A stretch of 52,335 nucleotides of DNA from an uncultured Collinsella sp. GTDB taxonomy: Bacteria; Actinomycetota; Coriobacteriia; Coriobacteriales; Coriobacteriaceae. Below are positions 7,055 through 15,054 of the stretch, in pieces. The notes beneath the pieces are model-generated. The model made no database searches, was not told the DNA's origin, and saw only the letters and a list, made by a program, of their open reading frames with translations. The stretch lies in assembly GCA_902490365.1 (NCBI GenBank), contig CABUDQ010000009.1, positions 1 to 52,335 of the forward strand, written 5' to 3'. Both the position numbers and the translations under genes were made by a program. How positions within the stretch are numbered: position 1 is the first letter of the stretch; the number at the start of each line of letters is the position of its first letter.

Positions 7055-7871
7055 GGTTGATCACATCCAGGCAGGCCTCGATGGGCAGGCCGGCCGATTT
7101 GTCCTCTTGGTCGGCATTGCGCTCGATAAGCTCGGCCACCACGCGCATGGCGTCGGCTGTGGCGCGCTGCAGACTCCAACCTGCCATAACGCGGCCGACA
7201 AGCACCGCCGAGAACGTGTCGCCCGTGCCTGGAAAATAGACCGGAATGAGCTCAAAGGGAATCGTGAAGTACTCCCCCGCCACATGGTCGTAACCGATAA
7301 CCGCGTTCGTGCCATTGACCACGGCGCTCGTAATGACCACCGACTTGGCACCCAGCTCGCGCACGGCGTCCACAAGGGCGCGGGCCTCATCCGGCGTAAT
7401 TTGCTCGGCGATAGGCCTATCGGCAAGCAGGCACGCCTCGGTATAGTTGGGTACCGCGTAGTCTGCGCACTCGAGCAGGTGCCGCATAAGGCCAATCGTG
7501 GACTCGGGCACACCGGCATAGAGCTTGCCGTTGTCGCCCATGATGGGATCGACAAACACCTTGGTGCCCTTTTGCGCGCGGCGGTGGCAAAAGTCCGAGA
7601 TGATACGCGTCTCTTCCTCGGTCACGATAAAGCCGGTCGAGATGGCGTCGAACTCAAAGCCGAGCTCCTCCCAGATAGCGAGGCTTTGGCGCACGTACTC
7701 GGTGGTGTCGTGGATGTAGAACTTGGGGTAGTTGAGCGTGTCGGAAACGAGCGCCGTCGGCAGGTTATGGATACGGTAGCCCATGTGCGACAGTACCGGC
7801 AGCATGGCGGAAAGCGCGACCTTGCCGTAGCCGCACATATCGTTAATCAGCAGCAGCTGAGTATTCTTCAT
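7047..7871 (-). CDS. pdxY: Pyridoxamine/pyridoxal kinase, PfkB family
   Basis: A 274-residue cytoplasmic kinase that should phosphorylate vitamin B6 vitamers with ATP. Features: N-terminal LLINDMCGYGKVALSAMLPV, typical of PdxY/ThiD-like kinases; the FVDPIMGDNGKLY block in the middle; and the PfkB anion-hole motif PGTGDTFSAVLVG near the C-terminus, in which the aspartate of GTGD is the catalytic base. The start MKNTQLLLI at 7871 is preceded by AAGGGAGA; the frame stays open upstream but with no ribosome-binding site and non-protein-like sequence. The gene is followed by the overlapping TIGR04076 gene. The exact vitamer is not decidable from sequence, and the symbol is assigned by family resemblance. 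Confidence 0.85.
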   Translation of the reverse strand: MKNTQLLLINDMCGYGKVALSAMLPVLSHMGYRIHNLPTALVSDTLNYPKFYIHDTTEYVRQSLAIWEELGFEFDAISTGFIVTEEETRIISDFCHRRAQKGTKVFVDPIMGDNGKLYAGVPESTIGLMRHLLECADYAVPNYTEACLLADRPIAEQITPDEARALVDAVRELGAKSVVITSAVVNGTNAVIGYDHVAGEYFTIPFELIPVYFPGTGDTFSAVLVGRVMAGWSLQRATADAMRVVAELIERNADQEDKSAGLPIEACLDVINHE

Positions 7872-8052
7872 GAGGGTCTCCCTTGTTTCGGGCGCGGCGC
7901 AGCAGCGCCACAGTGCGACTAAGTGTAGCGCAGGGGGCGTTGCGAGCGGAGGCGAGCGGTGCGAAGTGCAAATTGTTGCGGAAAGGTTTCGGAAATGGGA
8001 GGCAAAATCGCGGCGGTAGCGGCACAGTAGCTGCCATTTATTTACTACCATT

Positions 8053-8208
8053 CCAAAACTATGCCAGATTACTACGATAAACCGTCAGTCTCCAACCACA
8101 ACGAATTGCACTCCGGCAAAACCGCAGGTAGACAGCTTGTGATTTTCCGAAAAACAATGCCGAGGTCTGAGATTTCGAATTCATCGTAGTAATCCGGCAT
8201 AGTTTTGG
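8053..8208. repeat. Nested palindromic element, family A copy 1
   Basis: Outer arms 8053-8078 and 8183-8208 are 26 bp with one mismatch (ccaaaactatgccagattac...). They enclose about 104 bases holding a core, aaaaccgcaggtagacagct then atttt, that is shared with the element at 17592-17749. The arms differ between the two copies but pair within each copy. No ORF fits. It could be a structured RNA or a MITE-like element. It lies in the 691-base gap between the kinase and marR. Confidence 0.75.
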
Positions 8209-8326
8209 ACAAAGCAACTTCGAAAGGGTGTCACCGCAGCCCAAAATGATTCGTTTTCCTCCGTCCCCCACGGATCACTCAAATGCCAACCGAGGCAGCG
8301 CTGCAGATTGAGGACGGACAGCGAAA

Positions 8327-8463
8327 GCGTTCCTAAGCGAGCAAGGTGACGTGAAAGAGGAGGGCATAGGCCTTGTGGCCATGCCCGACGATTGAACGCC
8401 AGATTGCCGCTTAGGAGCGTTTGCAGCGTCGAGCGGTTACGGCGTTTGGCAAAACGCCGTAAC
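8327..8463. other. Nested hairpins upstream of marR
   Basis: Outer arms gcgttcctaagcg (8327-8339) and cgcttaggagcgt (8408-8420) enclose an inner hairpin gggcat-ggcc / ggcc-atgccc (8362-8386). A separate perfect hairpin gttacggcgtt / aacgccgtaac follows at 8436-8463, just before the marR promoter. Function unknown; the last hairpin could insulate the promoter from upstream transcription. Confidence 0.6.
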
Positions 8464-8478
8464 TATAAGTTTGGTACC

Positions 8479-8538
8479 TTGACATTCATTTCTCATGCTC
8501 CTAGATTGGTTAGGCACAAAACAATTCCACTACCTAAC
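8479..8538 (+). promoter_or_regulatory. Promoter and probable MarR operator
   Basis: TTGACA at 8479-8484 and TAGATT at 8502-8507, 17 bases apart, form a near-consensus sigma-A-type promoter. Just downstream, gttagg (8509-8514) and cctaac (8533-8538) form an inverted repeat placed where a bound MarR repressor would block transcription, suggesting autoregulation of the marR-ABC operon. Confidence 0.7.
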
Positions 8539-8562
8539 TAAAGAAAGGAGCAACACTAATTC

Positions 8563-9069
8563 ATGTGCGATGAACCTCTTAACCTTTGTTCGCACGAGCC
8601 CGGCGGCGACCCGTCACAGCCGGCGGATGTACCCGAAGCGGTTAGCTCAGAAGACAAGCTTGCTAAGCGCATCCTCAATGGCCTGGGCTTTTGCGGCCAT
8701 TACATGCACTTTCATGGCGGAGGCGTATCCGGCAAGGCGCCCATCATTTGCCTGCTGGCCAAGCAGCCCGGCGGTGAGATGTCGCAGCAGGAACTCGGCA
8801 TGCACTTTGACCTCAAGCCGGGGTCGCTTTCCGAGATCCTGTCCAAGCTCGAGGTCAACGGCCTCATCGAGCGCAGCCGCAATCCCAAAGACCGGCGACA
8901 GCTCACCATTCGCCTGACCGAAACCGGCCGGGAAAACGCCCGCATCGACCAGGCGGCCCGTATTCGCTTTAGGGAGCAGGCCTTTAGCGCACTTACGCCC
9001 GACGAGCGCGAACAGCTTGCCGAAATGCTCGAGAAAATCCGTGTAACCTGGGAGGAACTGGATGATTAA
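8563..9069 (+). CDS. MarR-family transcriptional regulator
   Basis: A 168-residue winged-helix regulator. The DNA-binding part is clear: GGEMSQQELGMHFDLKPGSL (helix-turn-helix), then LSKLEVNGLIERSRNPKDRRQLTIRLTETG in which NPKDRR is the wing motif. The N-terminal 45 residues are acidic and variable, and the YMHFHGGG segment is histidine-rich. AAAGGAG lies ahead of the ATG. The stop overlaps the ABC transporter start by 8 bases, so all three genes form one operon. The usual role of such a regulator is to repress a linked exporter until a toxic ligand binds. The ligand is unknown. Confidence 0.92.
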   Translation: MCDEPLNLCSHEPGGDPSQPADVPEAVSSEDKLAKRILNGLGFCGHYMHFHGGGVSGKAPIICLLAKQPGGEMSQQELGMHFDLKPGSLSEILSKLEVNGLIERSRNPKDRRQLTIRLTETGRENARIDQAARIRFREQAFSALTPDEREQLAEMLEKIRVTWEELDD

Positions 9070-10876
9070 AACCCTCATGGGCAGCATCCGCGACTATATG
9101 AAAGTCACCGTCGCCACGCCGTTGCTCGTGCTTGGCGAGGTGCTCTGCGAGATGCTGATTCCATTTATCACCGCCAACCTGATCGACGCCATCAAAGACG
9201 GCGCCACCGTGGCCGAGATGCTCCCCACCGCGGGCTTTTTGGTGCTCATCGCGCTCACGTCGCTCGCCTTTGGCGCTGCGGCCGGCGTCACCTGCAGCCA
9301 TGCGAGCTGCGGGTTCGCCAAGAACCTGCGTCACGACCTGTTCTACAAGATCCAGACGTTCAGCTTTGCCAACATCGATGAGTTCTCGAGCTCCTCGCTC
9401 GTCACGCGCCTGACCACCGATATCAACAACGTGCAGCAGGCCTTTATGATGATCATCCGTATCGCCGTGCGCGCGCCGCTGGTATTGATCTTCGCCTTTA
9501 CCATGGCGTTTATCATGGGCGGCAGCGTCGCCATGGTCTACCTGGTCATCATTCCGCTGCTGGGCTTTGGACTGTTCTTTATCATCTTTAAGGTGCGCCC
9601 CATCTTCTCGCGCGTGTTCCACAAGTACGATGCCCTTAACGAGTCCGTCGAGGAAAACGTCACCGGCATGCGCGTGGTCAAGAGCTATGTGCGCGAAGAC
9701 TTTGAAAAGGAGAAGTTCGCGACCGCCGCGCGCGACGTCCAGATGGACTTCACCCGCGCCGAGAAGCTGCTCGCCTTTAACAACCCCATGATGAACATCT
9801 GCGTCAACGGCGCGTTTGTCGTCATCATCTACCTGGGCTCCAAGCTCATCATCACAAGCCAGGGCACGCTGTTCGACGTGGGCCAGCTCTCCTCGACCTT
9901 TACCTATGGTTTCCAGATTCTCATGAGCCTGATGCAGCTGTCGATGATCTTTGTCATGGTGACCATGGCCGACGAATCGGCACACCGCATTGCCGAGGTG
10001 CTGGCCGCCGAGCCCACGATCGCCGATCCCGCCGAGCCCGTGCTCGAGGTTGCCGACGGTTCCATCGACTTTGACCACGTGAGTTTTAAGTATTCCAAGC
10101 ATGCGAAGCGCCAGGCGCTCGACGATATCGACCTGCACATTACGAGCGGCGAGACCATCGGCATCATCGGCGGCACCGGCTCGGCCAAGTCCACGCTCGT
10201 TAACCTCATCGCCCGCCTGTACGACACCACCGAAGGCGCTGTGCGCGTGGGCGGCGTGGACGTGCGCGACTACGACCTGGACGCGCTGCGTCACCAGGTC
10301 GCCATGGTGCTGCAGAAAAACGTGCTGTTTAGCGGCACCATCGCCGAGAACCTGCGTTGGGGCGACCCGAACGCCACCGACGAGGAAGTCCGCGAGGCAG
10401 CGCATCTGGCCTGCGCCGACGAGTTTGTCGACGGTTTCCCCAAGGGCTACGACACCTGGATCGAACAGGGCGGCTCCAATGTTTCGGGCGGTCAGAAACA
10501 GCGCCTGTGCATTGCACGCGCCCTGCTGCGTCGCCCCAAGATCTTGATCCTGGACGACTCCACCAGCGCCGTCGACACCAAAACTGACGCCAAGATTCGC
10601 GCAGGGCTGGCAAGCTATCTGCCCAACACGACCAAGCTCATCATCGCTCAGCGCATCAGCTCCGTGCAGGACGCAGACCGCATCATTGTCATGGAGGGCG
10701 GCCGTATCGCGCAGATCGGCAACCATGACGAGCTGCTTAAGACAAGCGAGATCTACCGCGAGACCTTTACCTCGCAGAACAAGATGTCTGCCGAGGGCGA
10801 AGGGGCCGTCGAGGCCAACACCGAGGCATCCGCAACGCAAGCTCAGACCCAGGAAGGAGGCGAGGCACATGAGTAA
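9062..10876 (+). CDS. ABC exporter half-transporter, subunit with degenerate ATPase site
   Basis: A 604-residue inner-membrane half-transporter, with an N-terminal six-helix exporter domain (about 1-310) and a C-terminal nucleotide-binding domain. Walker A is GGTGSAKST, with alanine where glycine is usual; the signature is VSGGQKQR; Walker B is ILILDDSTSA, with aspartate instead of the catalytic glutamate. That is the pattern of the inactive-site partner in heterodimeric exporters such as LmrCD or BmrCD. It overlaps marR by 8 bases and the second subunit by 8 bases, so the subunits are translationally coupled. The C-terminal tail (EGEGAVEANTEASATQAQTQ) is low-complexity. The likely job is export of drugs, peptides or lipids, substrate unknown. 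Confidence 0.92.
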   Translation: MIKTLMGSIRDYMKVTVATPLLVLGEVLCEMLIPFITANLIDAIKDGATVAEMLPTAGFLVLIALTSLAFGAAAGVTCSHASCGFAKNLRHDLFYKIQTFSFANIDEFSSSSLVTRLTTDINNVQQAFMMIIRIAVRAPLVLIFAFTMAFIMGGSVAMVYLVIIPLLGFGLFFIIFKVRPIFSRVFHKYDALNESVEENVTGMRVVKSYVREDFEKEKFATAARDVQMDFTRAEKLLAFNNPMMNICVNGAFVVIIYLGSKLIITSQGTLFDVGQLSSTFTYGFQILMSLMQLSMIFVMVTMADESAHRIAEVLAAEPTIADPAEPVLEVADGSIDFDHVSFKYSKHAKRQALDDIDLHITSGETIGIIGGTGSAKSTLVNLIARLYDTTEGAVRVGGVDVRDYDLDALRHQVAMVLQKNVLFSGTIAENLRWGDPNATDEEVREAAHLACADEFVDGFPKGYDTWIEQGGSNVSGGQKQRLCIARALLRRPKILILDDSTSAVDTKTDAKIRAGLASYLPNTTKLIIAQRISSVQDADRIIVMEGGRIAQIGNHDELLKTSEIYRETFTSQNKMSAEGEGAVEANTEASATQAQTQEGGEAHE

Positions 10877-12788
10877 GGCAACGACCGCCGAGCGCGCGCT
10901 CAACCGTAAGGGCGGCACCATGTCGCGCCTCATCAAGACGCTCTTTGGCTTCTATCCCGTGCTTTTGCCCCTTGTCGTCGCCGGCGTGGTGCTCTGCGCC
11001 ATCATCAACTCCATCGGCGCGACCTTCCTGCAGAGCGCCCTGCAAATTATTAGCGAATCGTGGCAGTCGGGCGATTGGGAAGCCGCGCAGCCCAAGATTC
11101 TGCAGCTCGTGACCACCCTCGCCTGCATCTACGGCGTCGGCGTCCTGTCCTCGCTCTTCTGGAACCGCGCCATGGCTATCGTCACGCAGGGCTCGCTCGA
11201 GAAGCTGCGCGAGATGATGTTCAACCGCATGCAGGACCTGCCGATCCGCTACTTCGACACGCACCAGCGCGGCGATATCATGAGCCACTACACCAACGAC
11301 ATCGACACGCTGCGTCAGATGATCAGCCAGTCGCTGCCCAACCTGCTCATGACGATCATCATCATCGTCACGGTGTTCTTTATCATGCTGTACTACAGCG
11401 TGTGGATGTGCCTGGTCATCATCGCCGGCGTCGCCTTTATGACCTTTATGACCAAGCTGCTCGGCTCCAACTCCGCGCGCTTCTTCATTGCGCAGCAGAC
11501 CGAGCTCGGCGTGGTCGAGGGCCATATCGAGGAAGTCATGAACGGTCAGAAGGTCGTCAAGGCGTTCTGCCACGAGTCTGCCGCCGAGGCCGATTTTGAC
11601 GAGCGCAACGAAAAGCTCTTCGAGGTCTCCCAGAAGGCCAACATGTACGCCAACATCCTCATGCCCATCCTTATGAACCTGGGCAACCTGCTCTACGTGC
11701 TGGTCGCACTGGCGGGCGGCATTTTCCTGGCGCTGGGCGTGCCCAACCTGAGCATCTCGGGCATGGCGCTGTCCATCGCCGTCGTGGTGCCGTTCCTCAA
11801 CATGACCAAGCAGTTCTGCGGACAGATCGGCCAGATCTCACAGCAGATCAACGCCGTGGTCATGGGCCTCGCCGGCGCCGACCGCATCTTTGAGCTCATC
11901 GACGAGAAGCCCGAGGCCGACGAAGGCTACGTGACACTCGTCAACGCGCAGGTGAACCCCGAGACTTGGGAGTTCGAGGAGGCGGACCACCACACCGGCA
12001 TGTGGGCGTGGAAACATCCGCACCGCGCAACCGGCGAGATCGAGTACGTACCGCTGCGCGGCGACCTGGTCATGGACAACGTCGACTTTGGCTACACGCC
12101 CGACCACGAGGTGCTGCACGGCGTGTCCGTGTTTGCCAAGCCGGGCCAGAAGGTCGCGTTTGTCGGCGCCACCGGTGCCGGCAAGACGACCATCACCAAC
12201 CTCATCAACCGCTTCTACGACATCGCCGACGGCAAGATCCGCTACGACGGCATCAACGTCAACAAGATCCGCAAGGCCGACCTGCGCCGAAGCCTGGGCG
12301 TCGTGCTGCAGGACGTGAACCTGTTCACCGGCACCGTGATGGATAACATCCGCTACGGCAACCTGGATGCGACCGACGAGGAGTGCATCGCGGCGGCCAA
12401 GCTCGCGGGCGCGGACGACTTTATCACCCGCCTGCCCGACGGCTATGACACCATGCTCACCGGCAACGGCGCCCAGCTGTCGCAGGGCCAGCGCCAGCTG
12501 ATCTCGATCGCCCGCGCTGCCGTCGCCGATCCGCCGGCAATGATTCTGGACGAGGCAACGAGCTCCATCGACACCCGCACCGAGGCCATCGTGCAGGCGG
12601 GCATGGATAAACTCATGGAAGGCCGCACGACGTTTGTCATCGCACACCGCCTGTCCACCGTGCGCAACTCTGACGCGATCATCTGTCTGGACCACGGCCG
12701 CATCATCGAGCGCGGCAACCACGACGAACTGATCGCCAAGCGCGGGTATTACTACCAGCTCTACACCGGAGCGTTTGAGCTGGAGTAG
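10869..12788 (+). CDS. ABC exporter half-transporter, subunit with canonical ATPase site
   Basis: The 639-residue partner of the preceding gene. It has an exporter membrane domain, then an NBD with Walker A VGATGAGKTT, signature LSQGQRQL and Walker B AMILDEATSSID carrying the catalytic glutamate, and the switch histidine in VIAHRLSTVR. An insertion of about 45 residues between the membrane and NBD parts (around EEADHHTGMWAWKHPHRATG) is longer than usual. The start at 10869 (MSKATTAERALNRKG) is chosen because a GGAGG site precedes it and it overlaps the upstream stop; the frame is open further left without a start signal. The two subunits together should make one functional exporter. Confidence 0.92.
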   Translation: MSKATTAERALNRKGGTMSRLIKTLFGFYPVLLPLVVAGVVLCAIINSIGATFLQSALQIISESWQSGDWEAAQPKILQLVTTLACIYGVGVLSSLFWNRAMAIVTQGSLEKLREMMFNRMQDLPIRYFDTHQRGDIMSHYTNDIDTLRQMISQSLPNLLMTIIIIVTVFFIMLYYSVWMCLVIIAGVAFMTFMTKLLGSNSARFFIAQQTELGVVEGHIEEVMNGQKVVKAFCHESAAEADFDERNEKLFEVSQKANMYANILMPILMNLGNLLYVLVALAGGIFLALGVPNLSISGMALSIAVVVPFLNMTKQFCGQIGQISQQINAVVMGLAGADRIFELIDEKPEADEGYVTLVNAQVNPETWEFEEADHHTGMWAWKHPHRATGEIEYVPLRGDLVMDNVDFGYTPDHEVLHGVSVFAKPGQKVAFVGATGAGKTTITNLINRFYDIADGKIRYDGINVNKIRKADLRRSLGVVLQDVNLFTGTVMDNIRYGNLDATDEECIAAAKLAGADDFITRLPDGYDTMLTGNGAQLSQGQRQLISIARAAVADPPAMILDEATSSIDTRTEAIVQAGMDKLMEGRTTFVIAHRLSTVRNSDAIICLDHGRIIERGNHDELIAKRGYYYQLYTGAFELE

Positions 12789-12802
12789 GACCGATTACTG
12801 AC

Positions 12803-12912
12803 GGAGGGTGCCCCGGGGACGGGCGGGGTATTTCCTCCGTGCTCAAACATTCTCGCTGCGCTGCGAAACTGCGCGCGGAGGAAATACCCCGCCCGTCCCC
12901 GGGGCACCCTCC
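12803..12912. repeat. Long perfect inverted repeat (37-bp arms)
   Basis: Arms 12803-12839 and 12876-12912 are perfectly complementary over 37 bp and very GC-rich (ggagggtgccccggggacgg...), with a 36-base loop. It starts 15 bases after the ABC operon stop and would form an unusually strong hairpin or cruciform. There is no T-run, so it is not a classic terminator. Confidence 0.9.
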
Positions 12913-12955
12913 TGTACGCGATTAGCCCGTCATTTAAAACGGAATAAAAGTTAGT

Positions 12956-12987
12956 GAGGCCCTGGCCGTTTGGCCAGGGCCTCGTTT
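12956..12987. terminator. Bidirectional terminator between ABC operon and lysR
   Basis: Perfect arms gaggccctggcc / ggccagggcctc with a 4-base loop, followed by gttttgt on the plus strand. It lies 9 bases beyond the lysR stop and so probably serves both converging transcripts. Confidence 0.8.
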
Positions 12988-12995
12988 TGTGTAAG

Positions 12996-13874
12996 CTACT
13001 TGAGGAGTTGGGCCATGGCGTTGACGAATTTTTGTACTTGGAGGGTTGGCTCGAGCGGATAGTGCAAAAAAACCGGCACCTCGCGGCCGCACAGGAACGG
13101 CACGCCTACAAAGGCCGGGTGTACGCCTGACCAAGCTCCGCAGGTGAGCACCGCGTCGCCCTTTTCCTCCGCCTCGTTAAAGAGCGCAAAGTCGAAGCTA
13201 TCCACGTCGATCACGTCCACGCCGCCGTCGGCCAAAAGGTCGATGCGCAGGCTGTCCATGGCGTCGTTGCCGTGACGGAGCACGCGCAGGCGCATGCCCT
13301 CCAGGTCGGCAACTGTGATGCGCGTCTTGCGCGCAAGCGGGCTCGTGCGCGGCACATCAATATAAAACGGTACGTTGACGATAAGGAGCTTTTGGCAGGC
13401 ATCACCCCAGCGTGGGGTAGAAAAACTCGATTGCACCACATCGACCTCGCGGCCCAAGCTGCGCATGACGGTCTCGCGCTCATCATAAAGGTCACTCACC
13501 GGCACAATCTCAAAGCGCAGTGACGGCTCCAGTTCGTGCACACTCGTCCACATCGACAGCGTCTGGCGCCCAGGGCACATCATCGACACGCCCAGGCGCA
13601 CGGCACCGCCATCGCCCGCCGCGCGTCGGGCACGGCGCAGCGCGTCCTCGGACTGCCGCATGATCGAGCGCGCGTCGTCCACCAGCAGAGCGCCCGCCGG
13701 CGTCACCTTGACGCCCGAGTGCGAGCGTTCGAACAGCGTGATGCCGAACTCGGCCTCGAAGCCCGACACCTGCTTGACGAGCGCCGGAGTCGACACGCGC
13801 AATTGTGCCGCCGCACGCGAGAAGCTTCCCAGCTCCGCAGCGGCCGATATGGCCTCAAGTCGTCGATCGTACAC
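12996..13874 (-). CDS. LysR-family transcriptional regulator
   Basis: About 292 residues. The N-terminal helix-turn-helix is clear (RRLEAISAAAELGSFSRAAA followed by STPALVKQVSGFEAEFGITL and FERSHSGVKVTPAG). The ligand-binding domain follows from about residue 90 and shows no residue that names the ligand. The start is placed at a GTG (13874) because GGGAG lies six bases upstream and this gives the usual LysR N-terminus; longer versions begin with non-conserved sequence. It is divergently transcribed from the SDR-MFS-oxidoreductase genes, the usual arrangement for a LysR activator of a catabolic operon, so these genes are its likely target. Confidence 0.9.
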   Translation of the reverse strand: MYDRRLEAISAAAELGSFSRAAAQLRVSTPALVKQVSGFEAEFGITLFERSHSGVKVTPAGALLVDDARSIMRQSEDALRRARRAAGDGGAVRLGVSMMCPGRQTLSMWTSVHELEPSLRFEIVPVSDLYDERETVMRSLGREVDVVQSSFSTPRWGDACQKLLIVNVPFYIDVPRTSPLARKTRITVADLEGMRLRVLRHGNDAMDSLRIDLLADGGVDVIDVDSFDFALFNEAEEKGDAVLTCGAWSGVHPAFVGVPFLCGREVPVFLHYPLEPTLQVQKFVNAMAQLLK

Positions 13875-14021
13875 GTCAATCTCCCGTTTTCGCGCCCGTG
13901 GCCACATGGTGCCACAGGAGGTTGTTTCGCAGGTCATGCGCTCAATTGAGAATAAACTGCATCGCACAGTGTAAACCTATGATTAATGCCATTCTAACAA
14001 ATATGCAATTCACCTGCGCAA

Positions 14022-14032
14022 ATGCAAAGCAT
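14022..14032. promoter_or_regulatory. Candidate LysR-type palindrome in the divergent intergenic region
   Basis: ATGC-aaa-GCAT within the 232-base lysR/SDR gap, with a second ATGCAATT half-site at 14003-14010. The position suits a LysR binding site, but the motif is short and the assignment is a guess. Confidence 0.3.
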
Positions 14033-14106
14033 ACGATAACCAGCGAAAACCACGTGGGTCGGTTAATGGGAGCGACCCACCGGGAGGCATAAGAAGGGAA
14101 GTTCCT

Positions 14107-14988
14107 ATGAGCAATTGGCTTAAGCTCGAGGGCGATGTTTGCGCTGTGACTGGAGCGCTCGGCGGCATGGGCGTCGAGATTTGCCGCGAGTTCGCCCGCA
14201 ATGGCGCTAACGTCGTCCTGCTCGACCTGGACGAGGAGAAGGTCAAGGCCGCTGCCGCCGACCTCGCTGCCGAGTTTGGCATCCACGCCGAGGGTTACAA
14301 GATGAACGCCACCGACGAGGCCGAGGTTCAGGCCGCCGTCGACGCCACCATCGCCGACTTCGGCCGCGTCGACGTTCTCGTCAACACCGCCGGCATCCTG
14401 CGCTTCGCCGCCATGGAGGACCTGCCGCTAAGCGACTGGGAGCAGGTGCTCAACGTCAACCTCACCGGCTACTTCATCACCTCGCAGCGCTTTGGTCGCG
14501 AGATGATCAAGGCCGGCCAGGGCCGCCTGGTGCACATCTCGACCGTTGCCAGCCACTCCCCCGAGACGTTCTCGGGCGTGTACAGCTCCACCAAGGCGGG
14601 CGTCAACATGATGTCCAAGATGCTCGCCGCCGAGTGGGGCCCCTACGGCGTCCGCTCCAACTGCGTCGAGCCTTGCTTCGTTAAGACCCCGATGTCGACC
14701 AACTTTTACGCCGACCCCGAGGTCGAGAAGAGCCGCAGCCGCCTCATCGCCACGCGCCGCATCGGCGAGGTCAGTGATATCGCCAACGCCGTCATGTTCT
14801 TGGCGTCCAAGCGCTCGGACTTCACCACCGGCGACGCCATCAAAGTCGACGGCGGCTTCTCCAATATGATGGGCGACCTCACCGCCAAGCCCGGCGGCCG
14901 TCGAGCCTTTGCCGACAACTACCTCAAGAACAAGGGTGTCGAGCTTTGGTCCGACGAGTCTGGCGTCGCAAAGCCCACTGACCAGTAA
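14107..14988 (+). CDS. Short-chain dehydrogenase/reductase
   Basis: A 293-residue NAD(P)-dependent oxidoreductase. The Rossmann glycine motif TGALGGMG lies near residue 15, VLLDLDEEK ends the second strand with an acidic residue (which tends to favour NAD), NTAGIL is the NAG-like motif, and the catalytic set is S (ISTVAS) plus Y-x3-K (YSSTKAG). GDAIKVDGG is the usual C-terminal motif. A C-terminal extension of about 35 residues (RAFADNYLKNKGVELW) exceeds the family's common 250. Substrate unknown, probably a sugar, polyol or hydroxy acid. It is the first gene of the divergent operon, with AAGAAGGGAAG before the ATG. Confidence 0.9.
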   Translation: MSNWLKLEGDVCAVTGALGGMGVEICREFARNGANVVLLDLDEEKVKAAAADLAAEFGIHAEGYKMNATDEAEVQAAVDATIADFGRVDVLVNTAGILRFAAMEDLPLSDWEQVLNVNLTGYFITSQRFGREMIKAGQGRLVHISTVASHSPETFSGVYSSTKAGVNMMSKMLAAEWGPYGVRSNCVEPCFVKTPMSTNFYADPEVEKSRSRLIATRRIGEVSDIANAVMFLASKRSDFTTGDAIKVDGGFSNMMGDLTAKPGGRRAFADNYLKNKGVELWSDESGVAKPTDQ

Positions 14989-15000
14989 ACCAGCCTGACA

Positions 15001-15031
15001 GGGAGGCCCCGCGGACGTGTCCGCCCCTCCC
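15001..15031 (+). other. Intra-operon hairpin between SDR and MFS genes
   Basis: Stem gggagg-ccccgcggac / gtccgc-ccctccc with a 2-base loop, without a T-run. It may trim or stabilise the transcript between the two genes rather than end it. Confidence 0.5.
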
Positions 15032-15054
15032 CCGCATCGATTAGAAAGAGTCCA

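Noticed and set aside
8993..10936. 647-residue minus-strand ORF over the first ABC gene
   Set aside because: It lies opposite a well-supported ABC transporter gene and its translation is rich in H, V, D, G and A repeats typical of GC-rich antisense frames. Similar long shadows at 14428-16191, 17824-20052, 38973-40922 and 48206-50965 were dropped for the same reason.
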